A program made the position numbers and the translations under genes. Below, in pieces: positions 46,422 through 57,934 of a stretch of 64,000 nt of DNA (position 1 is its first letter; each line of letters begins with the position of its first letter). The notes under the pieces were generated by a model. The model ran no database searches. It saw only the letters and a program-made list of their open reading frames with translations, and had not been told where the DNA came from. Origin of the DNA: Coptis chinensis. Taxonomy: Eukaryota > Streptophyta > Magnoliopsida > Ranunculales > Ranunculaceae. The stretch is from contig CM027377.1 of assembly GCA_015680905.1 (NCBI GenBank), positions 27,676,501 through 27,740,500 of the forward strand, in the 5' to 3' direction.

Positions 46422-49400
46422 ATGAGGAAGCATAACCTGACATGTAGAATGTCATTAGATAAAATGCAGAAATTATTTGGTGGATTTAGTAAGGAAGAAA
46501 TGGAGGATTTTGAGAATTCCTGTTTTCGAAGTTTTTTGCAAATCTGAAAAAATATGCACGTAACAACTACACTTGTTTGTGCCATAGTTAGCTATAAAGT
46601 TGGTAGACTTGTTATCGGATTGGTAACAAAGATTTGGTGTTCAAGAAGAGTGATGTTGCATTGATTATGGGTCTTAGTGTAAACTCTGTTGCTAACTCAT
46701 TCTACACCACTGACGTGAAGAACAACACATCGGAATTTTGTGCTAGGTTTTTTAAAGGAAGCACTGTTAGTGAGACAAAAATATTAGATGCTTTAGTGGT
46801 GGCGAAATCCAGTGATAGTGAAGATAAAAGTGATATATTTAGGCTCATTAGGTTGTATGTGATACTCCAAGTTGTACTTCCTAGATCTTCTAGGATTGTA
46901 GATGGAAGGTATGTTGATCTTGCAGAGGACCTAGTTGCTTTTGATCAGTTTCCATGGGGCACACCTTGCTTTGAGATGTTGGAATACTGTTTGGATGATA
47001 TTTACAAAAATGTGTTAGCTGAAAAGGACTCCTTTGCAGTTTATGGTTGTGTTATTTGTTTTGATATTTGGGCATACCTTTACATCCCCTCTTTTGGGGC
47101 TCATAGGGCATTGAATGGTAAATTCCCAAGAATACTTGATTGGGTTCAGTTGCCTCCCAAGAACTTACATCTCCAGACCTGGAAGAAGAAGCTCGAGCCT
47201 CTTAAGGGTAAGGTTGTTGCCTTTGACACTTTGGATATTGAAGAAGAAGAAATGAATGAAGATGTAATGAAGGTGGCTTTCAACCAACAGGCCACACAAA
47301 GTGCTGCTTTGGTTTCAGAGGAGATGATTCAGAGATAGGCACACCTACTGAAAGGCCTTGTAAGCATATCATTGAAAGTCTGCATTATTTATTATTTGAC
47401 ATAAACTTTGCATTGTAGATTATAAAATTTGCATTGTTGATTATATTCTTCAACTGGATACATCAGCATTGCATTTTTAATTATTTGACATCTATTGCAT
47501 TCATAAGAAAGGTTCTTAAACTGAATATATCAGGAAGTATATATTACTTTTGTGTTGACTCACAGGATAGGTTCTTAAACTTGATATATCAGAAACTCTA
47601 TGTTAGTTTTGTGTTGACTCATAACATAGGTTCTTAAACTTGATATATCAGGAACTCTATGGTAGTTTTGTGTTAACTGATAAGATAGGTTCTTAAGATA
47701 GGACTCTATGACATTTCTATGCTGACTCATAAGATACACCAGCAATTATATATTAGTCTATACATATGTTTACTTATTAAAACTAACTTTTGAATATAGG
47801 TTAAGGTGGCTCGGAATGAGATCAAGTCTGAAATTAGGACAAGTATGGAGACAATACTGCAAGGGGTTTTACAGGGTTGGAAGAAGATTGGATTGGGTGA
47901 ACCGTCATTATCTCAGGGGGTTGTGAAGGGACCAAGAACAAAGAAAACAAGGGGAAGAACTTGTGTCTACATTAATGCTGATGTTGTTGTCAAAAAACCT
48001 ACTACATAGTTTGTTAAGAAAAAGGTTGAAGCAGTTGTGGAAGAAGATGTGTCTACACCACCTTCTAAGAGGAAGTCATCATCCTCTAAGAAAGTTACAT
48101 TTGATCTTTCACATGAGGTTGGAGAAAATAGAAAAAGAGGAGTGAATGTTGTACCTCTCAGTGAAGTTCTTGAGAAGAATATAATACCTACGGGTTTAAA
48201 ATGGTAAGGAGGAGGGGTGAAGAGAAACAGACAATGCAGTAAGTGAGAGTCCAGCCACCAAGGTTAAGTAAAGTAGAGGCTGTAAAGGCTAGCAAAAGGC
48301 AAACAATTTTGAAAAGAAGTCAAGTCAGTGAGAAAAGAAAAAAAATGGAGGCTAAGAGCAAGGAAGCTAACAAACCAAAAAGAAGAAGAAATTTGATTAT
48401 TTTAGGTGAGGAAGAAGAAGATGGAAATGTTGTTCAGGACTATGAAAAAGAAGTGACTGAGGGAGAGGGTAGTGAAACTGATCTTGTTGCAGCAGCTAAT
48501 GTTTTAAGAGATATTAGTGAAGAGTTACCCAAAACTCCTCATGATGACCAGGTGATGGGGGAAGACCATGTACATGATTTTTTCCAAGAACCTAAACCTG
48601 AACATGAAGGCCCTTATGATAATGATGAGGGTGCTCCAGAGTTAGTTGTTGAGGAGATTGAAGAGAGGGTTGTTGGTACCTACAATTGTCAAGAGAATGT
48701 GGTTCAGGAGTCTTTGAGTAATGAAGTGCTGGAAAAGGATGTGAGAGAGCTTGTTCATGAGAATATTGGGGAGGGATTCAATGAAGTGCTTGAAGAGGGT
48801 GCCAGAGAGCTTGTTGATGAGAATGTGGGGGGAGGGATCAAATAACCATACTGTGGTTGGCCAAAGTACCCTAGTCCTAGTCCATACTAAGGCTGTTGTT
48901 GAGCATGTACCATTTATTAGTCCTTTGGTCATTGCTATTGGTGATAGTCCCTTGCCTACACATTATGTTGATGTTCCCTCCAATGATGATGTTGATATTG
49001 ATAGGGAAGAAGTCCTGAACTCAAAAATAGAGAATGTCACATTTTCTGCTTTACTTTCTTGTAGTAGTGACATAACTGACTTGCCTATATTGTCACCCAC
49101 AACTGCTGAAGATTTTGAGGTGGATAGTCAGCAAGAAACTACCCAAGAAACTATTGTTGTGAAATCTAAAAATGATAATGTGATGTTGGGAGAACATGAT
49201 AATGATGTAGATGATGATGATGCTGTGGAAGGGGAAATGGTGGTCCCTGATGTGGTGCGCATACAGAGTCAAATGGCAAGTGAAATGGAAAAGAAAACTG
49301 AAGAAACACACGAAAGAAGAAAGAAGAGAAGGCAAGGGATGCAAGGTCAGTCATGGGAAGAAAAAATTGGATAGGAATGTGATGAGTTGATCAAGTTTGC

Positions 49401-50491
49401 TTTGGCCAAAACATTTATCAAGAAAACCACCACCAAAGGTGACCTCCTCGTACTACAATACTATTAGAAGATGTTCACAAGGTTGCAGAATCTACAAAAC
49501 TGTTTAGATGTTAGTGTTTGGATACAACCTGTCCATCTCAGTGCATAGTTTCCATTCATTGCATGGAAGAGAGTGGGTAGATGGGGAGGTTAGTACACAA
49601 CTAACATATTTTCCTATATTAACCATCAACAACTTCTGCATAATATTGTTTAAAATTCTATGACTCAGGTGATCACTATATATGTGAAGCTGTTGATCAT
49701 GTGGTACATCCAACATTGTAAGGAAAATGACATTCCAGAAGAGAAACATATACTATCATTGATGATGTATACTTTTCTGTAAGTTGTATCTCATTGGTTT
49801 ATGGAATTTATTTTGTCTAGTTCACCTTACTGATGAAGTTCTTTATGATTTTGTTGATGTAGAAATTCATGAACAGAGAGTATACGAACTTTAAGAAGAA
49901 GATGGAAGACCAACCTTTAGTGGTGCAACTCCTGATGGCAGAGTAGATAGTGGTGTGTATCATCCACATAAAGTTGTTAAAGAGTACTTAGGCCCTTCTG
50001 AAGGAAGAATTAGAAATCAAGCACACCCATCCAGGGTAAAGGGTCTTATCATTCCTCTACAAGTTGAAGGTAGCCACTGGGTTCTTGAAGTCTACAATTT
50101 TGCAAAGAGAAAAATCTATAACTATGATTCTCTTGGTTTGAAGAAAGTTTATAATGAGCAAATTGCTATAGAGACTTGTCTTACTTATGTCATGAGGTGT
50201 GCTAATCCATCGTCACCTCATGATTTGGGAGCCCCTTGGGATCGTGAGTTTGTGCCTGTTACTCAACAACCAGATACAAATAGTTGTGGTCTCTTTTGCC
50301 TAGCTTATCTAGACTGCCTTCTGAGGGGTGTACCTGAGGAAGTAAATAAAATAGAAATGCAACCCCATCGAATGAGGAAGAGGATTGGAATGGATATAAT
50401 TACTTGTGGGTTGAATCCAGATACTATTTCAAAAAGCAGACAAGAGCAATTGGAGAAAAGTTTGGAAGATGCTAAAGAAGTCGGTACGTGA
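46422..50491 (+). pseudogene. Degenerate ULP1-like cysteine protease (C48) gene of MULE-2
   Basis: ULP1 proteases cleave SUMO or similar modifiers. The gene starts around 46422 (MRKHNLTCRMSLDKMQKLFG). A stop at 46545 and a frame change lead into a 234-codon open stretch (46634-47338: VFKKSDVALIMGLSVNSVAN, YLYIPSFGAHRALNGKFPRI) resembling the N-terminal domain of plant ULP-like transposon proteins. A charged middle part follows at 47806-49374, with a TAG at 48007, a frameshift before 48243 and another at a G-run near 48835. The protease domain lies at 49955-50491. It keeps the His (EGSHWVLEV), Asp (YNYDSLG), Gln (VTQQPDTNSC) and Cys (NSCGLF) of the active site. Introns can be inferred between 47340 and 47800 and near 49540-49860. 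It cannot yield the whole protein as it stands. Confidence 0.82.
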
Positions 50492-50958
50492 GCAGGGAAA
50501 TCACTATAAAACTGTTTGGTGGATGCTACTTTTTCTATTTTGCGTTTAGTGAAACAGATAGCTTTTTTCTATTTTGTGTTTAGTTGTCTAATTTTAGTAT
50601 GGTAGTTCCAACATTGTTAATATCATTTTGTGGTGCCGTTAATATCATCAACGTCAAATTTGTGATGGAATTTGTCATTCATTGCTTCATTCTTTCATGG
50701 AGTGATGAGTTAAGTTTTTAGTGAAGCATTTTTTATGGAATTTGTTGCTGATAGTTCCTGCAATGCAATATGGTTATTGGAATATTTTGTTTCATCAAAC
50801 ATTTGTGTATAGTTTAGGCGGAAAATGTTTCGGCTGGAATACTTTGTCGCCAACACCACTTGGGTGGGAAAATAGTCTGTTTTTCCTTTATAAGTACAAA
50901 CTGGGGTTGCCTTCCTTGGTCCATCCCATTTCTCTTTCTCTTGTTTTTCTCGTTCGAA

Positions 50959-51363
50959 ATGGGTGTGGGTGAGGATTCTACCAAGAATACAAATGTTGGT
51001 TCATCATCAACCAACTATGGCAAATGTTTTGAGTGTGGGGAAACTGGGCACTAGAAGATCAACTATCCATGGGCAACTACGCACTGTCCGCTATGCTCAA
51101 GTATGAATATGAGGTATGGTGTAAGTACGAAGCCACATAGCCTGGGAAGAAGGTATCTCTCATGCAGGGCCGATCCATGCAAGGGTTAAATGGATAGATC
51201 TAGAAGGTGAAGGGACACATAAGGCTAAAGCACCTACTAGTGAAGCAAAGGTGAAAAAGGAAACCCAGTTGAAAATCACCATTGATGGTTCTATTCAAAT
51301 GAAAATAGAGGGCAGTGTTGATGATGTTAGCCAACTTGTAAAGAAACTATCCATTAGAGACTG
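50959..51363 (+). pseudogene. Small zinc-knuckle ORF of MULE-2 with a frameshift
   Basis: MGVGEDSTKNTNVGSSSTNY leads into CFECGETGH, TAG, then a second cysteine pair (HCPLCSS) and RRYLSCRADPCKG. After a frame change, RVKWIDLEGEGTHKA runs to IKGSVDD-like sequence and ends LVKKLSIRD and TGA at 51363. The Cys pattern is that of a small zinc-binding (CCHC/GRF-like) protein. It sits between the ULP1 gene and the convergent MURA gene, so it may be a third MULE gene. Confidence 0.5.
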
Positions 51364-53734
51364 ACCGTGTTACCGTTATAGTTACTAATATTAATACTAC
51401 AAGAAGGTGTTTGTTCATTATAAACCAAATTAAATATGAAACCAAAATTGCCAAGCAAAACTATCCAAAATATCAACTCCGAAGTAAAGCCACAGGATAA
51501 CAATAAAACTGACATATATGCAACTGCAAGTGCCAATTTCAAACAAACTAACCAAAGCTGCCACTATTGGTGGTTGGTTAAAAGGAAGATCATATGTACT
51601 CTTTATATTCAAAATCTGGTGGAATCCCAGCTGAAAAATCAATCCACTCAGCATCATCACTGCCAACCGTGCAAATTGCCTTATTGTGTCCAAGACCACC
51701 ACAACACGTACACCTTCTTCTTTGCACTGGGACTCCCTCTCCTTTAAAGCGCTTTCTCTTTTTCTGTGGTCTTCCGGGCATCACCTCATCAATGGGTGGA
51801 CGGACAATGATGCCATCATAAACCCAAACCCACTGTTCTTTTCCTCTTAATGGTGTCCAGTTCTCCCTATATGTATCCATCATCGTTTTTTTTGTGTACC
51901 AATGCAAGCAAAAGTCATATGCACATAGCTTACCGTCATCGATTGCCTTCATAGCATAGCTACAAGGAAGACCAACCTGCTGAAAGAAACCGCACGTGCA
52001 AGTCCTCTCCAAAAGGTCTACGGTGTCAGTATGGTTCACTGATTGCATAGAGTAAACATGCTCACTTGCCTTTGTTGCTATGAAAGGTCTACTCGTATAT
52101 CTCAACGAGATGAGCACTTCTTCAGCTGATTTGGTTAGTTTTGTCTTCAGCTTTGACGCCATCACCCGGTAGTCATAGAAATGTTTCATTATGTTCAACC
52201 TGATACCATTGACAAGAGATGTCCTGGCATAGTTCTCTCTGGAAGTATCATCTTGTTCCAGCTCTCTATGTGATTTGTGTAACAAATGCCATACCTTCTC
52301 ATTGGAGCAAAAGCACAACACCACAACTGTTTTGGAATCTTAACAATCTTTGCGCAACCTTTGCTGTTGGCACAGTCAATTTGGCTCATAAGTCTTACAA
52401 ATTTTGCCTGTTCATAAGTTTCAGCAGCTCTCTTCACCTTCCATTTTGTCTCTTACTTAGTCATACAGTTTGAAATATGTTGTGCACAAAAGCAATGAAC
52501 TGCATTAGGAAGTATTTTAGGCACGACTTGAAGAATGCTTACATGCCTATCAGAGAGAAGAACAAAGTTTTGCTCCGTCCCAACAACAAGGTCTCTCAAC
52601 TTTTCCAAAAACCAATCCCAGTGGTCATTATTTTCCTTTGGAACTATGGCAAATGCAATTGGGAACACGTGGCTATCGCCATCAGCCGCGATAGTAGTTA
52701 GTATGACTGACTTGTACCTACCTGTCATGAAAATGCCATCAATCATAATCAATGGACGAAGACATCTTTTGTAAGCTCGGATAGTGATGCCGTAGCTCAC
52801 AAACAAACGTTCAAACTTGTGCTCAGGGGCTGTTGACGTTTGCAGCTCGGTGAAACAATCTGAATCCACTATTTTAAGTTTTTTACAATAATTTGGCAAC
52901 ATTTGGTATGACTGACTGAAGCTTCCCCTTATCTGCAAGCAAAAAAGCCAAACAAACATAGGTTAGTTGTTGCTACTATTGAGTTCATCAGTTGCTGATA
53001 TAGCTAAGGCAGTTACCTTATGCATTGCAATTTCTTTTGCTTTCCAAGCAACTTTATACGACACATTTGTCTGGTGTACACCTTTAACCTCCAACTGCAA
53101 CTGTTTCGGAGCTATATCAATATTGTCCCTAAGTTTCGATTTCATAACTTCTGAAACTCATTTTGCATAAGCTTGTGGATTAGTTGCAATTGCTTTATCT
53201 TGTGAACATGTATGTGCTTCTCTGAAGGTTATAATAACCCATATATCATAACCAGTGGTCGGCTTTGCAAACAAATGAAATGTGCAACCAGGAGACTTAC
53301 ACTTCATATAAACCCTATGAGGAGAAGTGCTCGTACGACGCAAATCAAACATGTTTGCTATTGCGTATGACTTCATGTCTTTTATAAGATCATCCCGAAT
53401 AGGATAATGTTGTCCTACTTTAGGAGGAACAAACTTTAGGGTCACATGAGGAGGAGTTACATCCACTTTAGCTGGTGTTTCTAGACTATGGGGAAAGCGA
53501 AGAGGATCATATTCTTGATGTAAGTCTTCTGAATTGAGATCTTTCGCACCGAATAGCGTAGCATCAACCATTCCATCTATTTCAATATCAGGTTCACTTT
53601 GGCCTTCCTCATCATTAACAATCATAGACGTGTCTCCCCAAAAAAACTCTTGACTATGGTTAGGAGTCGACCATACATCACAATCATCATCCAATAATTG
53701 AACTTCAAATTGATTATCACCATTTAATACTTGA

Positions 53735-53885
53735 ACTTCATCATCATCATCTTGATTACCACTATTTACTACTCTAACTTCAGCATCATCATCTTGATTA
53801 CCACCATTTACTACTCTAACTTCATCATCATCATTTTGATTACCACCATTTACTACTCTAACTTCATCATCATCAGCTCCATCCT
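53735..53885 (-). repeat. In-frame minisatellite in MURA: DDDEVRVVNGGNQ repeated about four times
   Basis: A unit of about 42-45 bp (ATCATCATCTTGATTACCAC and the following CATTTACTACTCTAACTTC on the plus strand) is repeated and keeps the frame. It codes for an acidic spacer before the DNA-binding domain. Confidence 0.8.
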
Positions 53886-54661
53886 TTACTTGTACTACTT
53901 CTTCTTCTTTAAAATTAATTTCATGTAGTATTTCAACTTCATCACCATCATCATCACCCTCATTATTGTCAATATTTTGATTCATGAAAATTCTATAATC
54001 CTTAGGGACGCCCTCTGTATCACCATATGGATTTTGGGAATCAAAGTCATCATAATAAGGTTGATCAAGATCTGGCACACCATCTTGCTCATCACCATCA
54101 TTGACCGTCCCTGTATTATATCAGTAATTAGCTCCCCACTATCAGCAACTTGAACTATATGTTACCTTGCAAGGTTATAGTGTGTACCTTCCACAAACAG
54201 AGAAGGTGGTATGACCGTTTCTCTTCTATGTACTGAAGGTTCAGGTGTAACTTCAGAGGAAACACCCTCTGGCCAAATATCTATATTTCAATGAACACTC
54301 CGTAAGTTCCACACCACTATCAACAACATGTAACCTATCATCTATCAACATATCTCATTGATATCTCAGACTCACCTGCCATTACCTTTTCGAACGTCGA
54401 CAAGCTATAAGGTTGAATGTGTTCTTTGACATCGTGAATCTCCACATCTTCCCATTGACTAGTCTCCACTCTCCCACTCCAGGGTTGGTCAAGGGGATTT
54501 TTTGGAAAACCAAAGATTCATAACTTTCATGAACTAAAGCATGTACCCTCACTAATAATGACCTAACCAATGGAACTGCATTATTTATCGATTGCTTCGT
54601 TGACAAGTTTAAATTGGTTGATAGGACGCTTCTGACGAGCTAGCACCTTCTATTTTAGAAA

Positions 54662-54765
54662 AGAGTGTTTGATAGGAGAAACACTGCTTGGAATCGCGTC
54701 TTTCTGTTTTAAAAAAAAGTGTTTGACAAGAGAAACACTGCTTGGAATCGTGTCTTTCTTAAACA
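54662..54765. repeat. Tandem duplication of about 52 bp
   Basis: GTGTTTGATAGGAGAAACAC and CTGCTTGGAATCGCGTCTTTC are followed at once by a near copy (GTGTTTGACAAGAGAAACAC, CTGCTTGGAATCGTGTCTTTC). It lies between the two parts of the MURA gene. Confidence 0.7.
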
Positions 54766-55844
54766 ATTCAGTAACAACTTCTTTCTTCTTAACACTAGGC
54801 TATTCATTGCTTACCACTGCTACTTCGTTGATAACCCAAACCATCATTGTTTTTCTTGGAGATTTTCTTTGTTTCATAATCATGTTCAAATAATCTGTTT
54901 CTTCATCAATTCGACACGGGGACTTCTTCATCAAGTATCTTATAGAAAAAGTAGATTTCTTTCTCGACGACACACCTTCCACGGTACTCATGAATCCTTC
55001 AAATGAAATACTCCCATCACAAACTCTCAATTTCACCTCGCCACCAACATACTTCATTTGGTCATACTTGTTCGCTTTCATCTCCCCATTGTAGTGAATA
55101 AGAACATCAAAAAAGTACCTAACCAGTAAGTATAATAAAAACAACCAAAAAGCGATGGTTACAAAGAAGTACCTAACCATAAAAACTGAAAATTAAATTC
55201 AAATATTTAAGCGCAAAACCTAAACTAATACTTTTAGGACATTTATGACAGAATCCATCTTAAATGCCTTAATATTAAATCCAACATTAAATATAGAATC
55301 AACATGGAAACCACAACTACCACAACTATAGAATCAACATGCATGGAGACGTCAGAGCTGTCTTCAAAACCCTCTTCATTGAAAGATGAAGCATTAAACA
55401 AATAAAACACTAAACTACATGGAAAACAAAACTGCAAGCCAAGACCCAAGACCCTAGATAACTTAAAAAACAACAAACTATACATTTATCATGTGAATGT
55501 GTCATGTTTTCTATGTCAAACCTTAAAAAATACAAAAAGCAGAGGGACAATGACGAGAAAGAAGAAGAAACAACTAAGAAAAACAATAGAAACTTTGAGC
55601 TTTTGTTTTTATTTTTTTAGGTTGGCTCAAAATACGAGGTAAAAGTTGTAAATGTACTGACAACAAAAATCATTGAACAGTTGCTGATAGTTTATTAGTC
55701 GGTTGCTTCTTCATCACTACAACCACAGATACTACAATATGGTTTGATTAACGTGTTTTCTTTATCAAGATCCAACGGTTGTCCATCACTGCAAAGTCAA
55801 ACTCATCAGCTACAATATGACAGAGTTATGCGCAATAGATAAAG

Positions 55845-56061
55845 ATGGGAGAGAGAGTGTTGTGTTGTCCACGTGGGCATTGGCTTAAAATAAGGACAAG
55901 GGCAAAAGTGTCCAAAATTAAGTTGAAAAGTCAAAATTAGAGAGTGGTTACTACTTAGGAACAAATTGACATTATGGATTACTACTTGGAAACAAATTAA
56001 CATTATGGGTTACTACTTGGGAACAAATTGACATTATGGGTTACTACTTGGGAAATTACCC
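55845..56061 (-). repeat. Right terminal inverted repeat of MULE-2 with extra tandem units
   Basis: Contains three to four units of ATTATGGGTTACTACTTGGG and AACAAATTGAC, about 32 bp each, where the left terminus has fewer. The extra units lie at about 55940-56050. Confidence 0.8.
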
Positions 56062-56070
56062 CTAAAATTA

Positions 56071-56840
56071 AGTAGTGAAGATTCCTAAAAATCACCTTTT
56101 TGTTTTAAAAGGTGAACTAATCCTACGATCTAGACTGAACCGCAAGCCTGTTTTCGAGATGGGATTAGCTGGAAGCAATTTGGGCGGCCCCCATGTGTGA
56201 TGTGTCTGTCTAAATTGGAAAGCTCCCTTGGGCCTCTCTGGCAAGCCTTTAGCCCAAGCTCAACGTAAGTCCGGCCTATTAGTAATAACAAAAGCCCAAC
56301 CAAACCAAGCCCAAAACAAAAAGTCGGATTTTAAACCCAAACCCGCTTACCGACTAAGAAAAGAAAGCTCGGTGTGTCTGTTCATGGACAACAGGTGGCC
56401 GTGGCGAGGTAGTTATTATTTTGTATGAAAGAGCACTGGGGGTCTAGCTGTTCGCAATGTAGTCGTATGTAGAGATGCCCTTGAGGTTGTTGTGGGCATA
56501 GTGCCTGCCCCTTGTTAGACATGTACTTCCTTTCACCGCCACCTAGTTGGTATTTTGGATTAAAGTGGTAGTCCAGTACCCTGTAGCTAGGCATGTAATA
56601 GTCTATTAGTCGTTCGGGTATATTTCTATAATTAAATTAAATAAATATATTTATCTTAAAATTCTTCTGGAGAGTAGTTTGGCTGTTTTTCGAATGGACA
56701 TTATTTAAGCCAAAAGTTTCAAACTATGATAAAACATAAAAGGAACATATTACAATATTAGCGTGTAAAGAGGGCAATATTACTGCTTCCTGTACCTAGT
56801 TTCAATTCTTCTGATGGTTAAAAACTTAAAATTGTCTCAG
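56071..56840. other. Intergenic, no gene seen
   Basis: DNA between the right TSD of MULE-2 and the HIG1 exon. Short open frames only. The 3' end (TTAAAATTGTCTCAG) acts as the splice acceptor of the following exon. Confidence 0.45.
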
Positions 56841-56990
56841 GTGCACTGGTAACCGCAGCTGACTTTAGGAGTTTCCAAAAAGCGGATTCTCAGCTTGGTC
56901 AGAAGCTAATGAGAACCCGTGTGCTTGCACAAGGTGCTACTATCTCACTTATGGTTGGCACTGCTTACTACTATGGGGATAAATTTTGAT
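56841..56990 (+). pseudogene. Orphan last exon of a HIG1-domain mitochondrial protein
   Basis: After a CAG acceptor the frame reads GALVTAADFRSFQKADSQLG, QKLMRTRVLAQGATISLMVG and TAYYYGDKF, then TGA. This is the second half of the HIG1 domain, including the conserved QxxMRxRVxxQGxT block and the second membrane helix. HIG1 proteins are small inner-membrane proteins that assist respiratory-chain supercomplexes. No first exon is seen upstream to the MULE-2 border, so the gene is either cut by rearrangement or its first exons lie beyond MULE-2. The exon itself has no defect. Confidence 0.72.
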
Positions 56991-57490
56991 AGAATTCTTG
57001 AAATATAGTTAGTCTCTGACAAAGTGCTGCTGCTCAATCATCTGTTTCATTTCCTTGTCAAATAGGTGAATCATTTCTCCTCCCCCCCCCACTTTTTTTT
57101 TTGGGTCATGGAACATCACACTCCTTGTCATAAATAGATATTTCTATATTACTGAAGATTCTGATGGTAGTGGTACAAATTGATGCTTTGAGGATTTGTT
57201 TCCCTATTATGATGCTCCGCAAGCCTTTCCTGTTGATTGCCAATGTGGTAATTTCTTGTTCATTTTTATTAATTGAACTCAACTCTGGGAATGAATTGAG
57301 ATAAGAAAAACTATATGAGTATACACTAACATGCTATGAGTGAAATTTATCGGGTCGTATGAAACTAAAGGAATCATTTCTGAAAATGGATTTGTTATTC
57401 TAGCACACCTTTCTAATAGATGAGATATATCGGCTTCATCGGTGGCCTGTGAATTGAATTTGCTTTGTTTGTCTGAACAATGGAAGAAGA
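56991..57490 (+). other. 3' flank/UTR of the HIG1 exon
   Basis: Ordinary AT-rich sequence continuing past the stop. The copia element landed in it at GAAGA, and it resumes at 61556. Confidence 0.4.
57486..57490. repeat. 5-bp target duplication of the copia element (left)
   Basis: GAAGA, repeated at 61556-61560 just after the last bases of the 3' LTR remnant. Confidence 0.8.
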
Positions 57491-57631
57491 TGTTAGTAGG
57501 GCTATTATTGTACTTTCCTACATTATCGTTGTAATTACCTTATTACCATTTTTAGGGTTTTTATTATGATTCAATAAATATAAGTGATGAGCTCTTTCAT
57601 TCACTTAACTTTTTCTAAATTACTTTTTACA
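57491..57631 (+). repeat. 5' LTR of the copia element
   Basis: 141 bp with TG...CA ends, an AATAAATATAAG polyadenylation-like signal near 57575 and a downstream match to the 3' LTR remnant (CTCTTTCATTCACTTAACTT against CTCTCTCATTCACTTAACAT). Confidence 0.8.
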
Positions 57632-57648
57632 TGGTATCGGAGCCATTA
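57632..57648 (+). other. Primer-binding site of the copia element
   Basis: TGGTATCGGAGCCATTA directly after the LTR. It resembles the tRNA-iMet complement TGGTATCAGAGC with one change. Confidence 0.7.
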
Positions 57649-57934
57649 AAGCGAATTATAATACTTCCACACTCTCGTTGATCGAACTGATTGTGATTTC
57701 GTTTTTTGGACTGATTCTCACCGACACTCTCTGTTTTCTCTCTAATTTGACTAACGACGTACATCTCTATTTCTCCGGTAACATTGTTCTGATCGCAACA
57801 TAAGTTTCCGCATTTTTTTTCTTCTTCTTTTCTGTTTTTTTTTTTTTTCTTTTTATAACCAGTCGTGAGATGCAATAGAGGTTGATCTGAATCTCAGATC
57901 TGTTTATTATTTTTGAGGTAATTATTTTATCGAG

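Larger units (their letters stand above)
51590..55180 (-). pseudogene. Degenerate MURA transposase of MULE-2
   Basis: The N-terminal PB1-like part (VLIHYNGEMKANKYDQMKYV, then GGEVKLRVCDGSISF) is at about 55110-54817 and ends at a GT donor. The main part starts near 54078 with an acidic repeat region, followed by the MuDR DNA-binding domain (HYPIRDDLIKDMKSYAIANM, CKSPGCTFHLFAKPTTGYDI) and the MULE transposase domain. Catalytic residues are visible: Asp in PLIMIDGIFM, Asp in FVLLSDRHVS and Glu in YTNHIESWNK. The SWIM finger reads CTCGFFQQVGLPCSYA, and a CCHC knuckle (CTCCGGLGHNKAIC) follows. Damage: in-frame TGA near 53158, TAA near 52455 and a one-base frameshift near 52200-52320. An intron separates 52965 from about 52942. 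The third SWIM ligand His is Tyr. It ends TAA near 51592. 54380-54800 may hold another exon. Confidence 0.85.
44493..56061. mobile_element. Kaonashi-type MULE (MULE-2) with ULP1-like protease and MURA transposase genes
   Basis: Both ends begin GGGTAATTTCCCAAGTAGTAACCC when read inward, similarity runs about 150 bases on the left, and CTAAAATTA flanks both sides. The 11.6-kb interior holds a ULP1-like gene (plus), a zinc-knuckle ORF (plus) and a MURA transposase (minus). MULEs carrying ULP1-type cysteine proteases are known in plants as Kaonashi elements. Both main genes are broken here, so it is no longer autonomous, though the perfect TSD suggests it is not very old. Confidence 0.88.

Noticed and set aside
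48642..49354. Minus-strand open frames in the ULP1 gene
   Set aside because: Antisense of its acidic middle part.
53731..53928. Plus-strand frame of repeated IIILITTIYYSNF
   Set aside because: Antisense reading of the in-frame MURA minisatellite.
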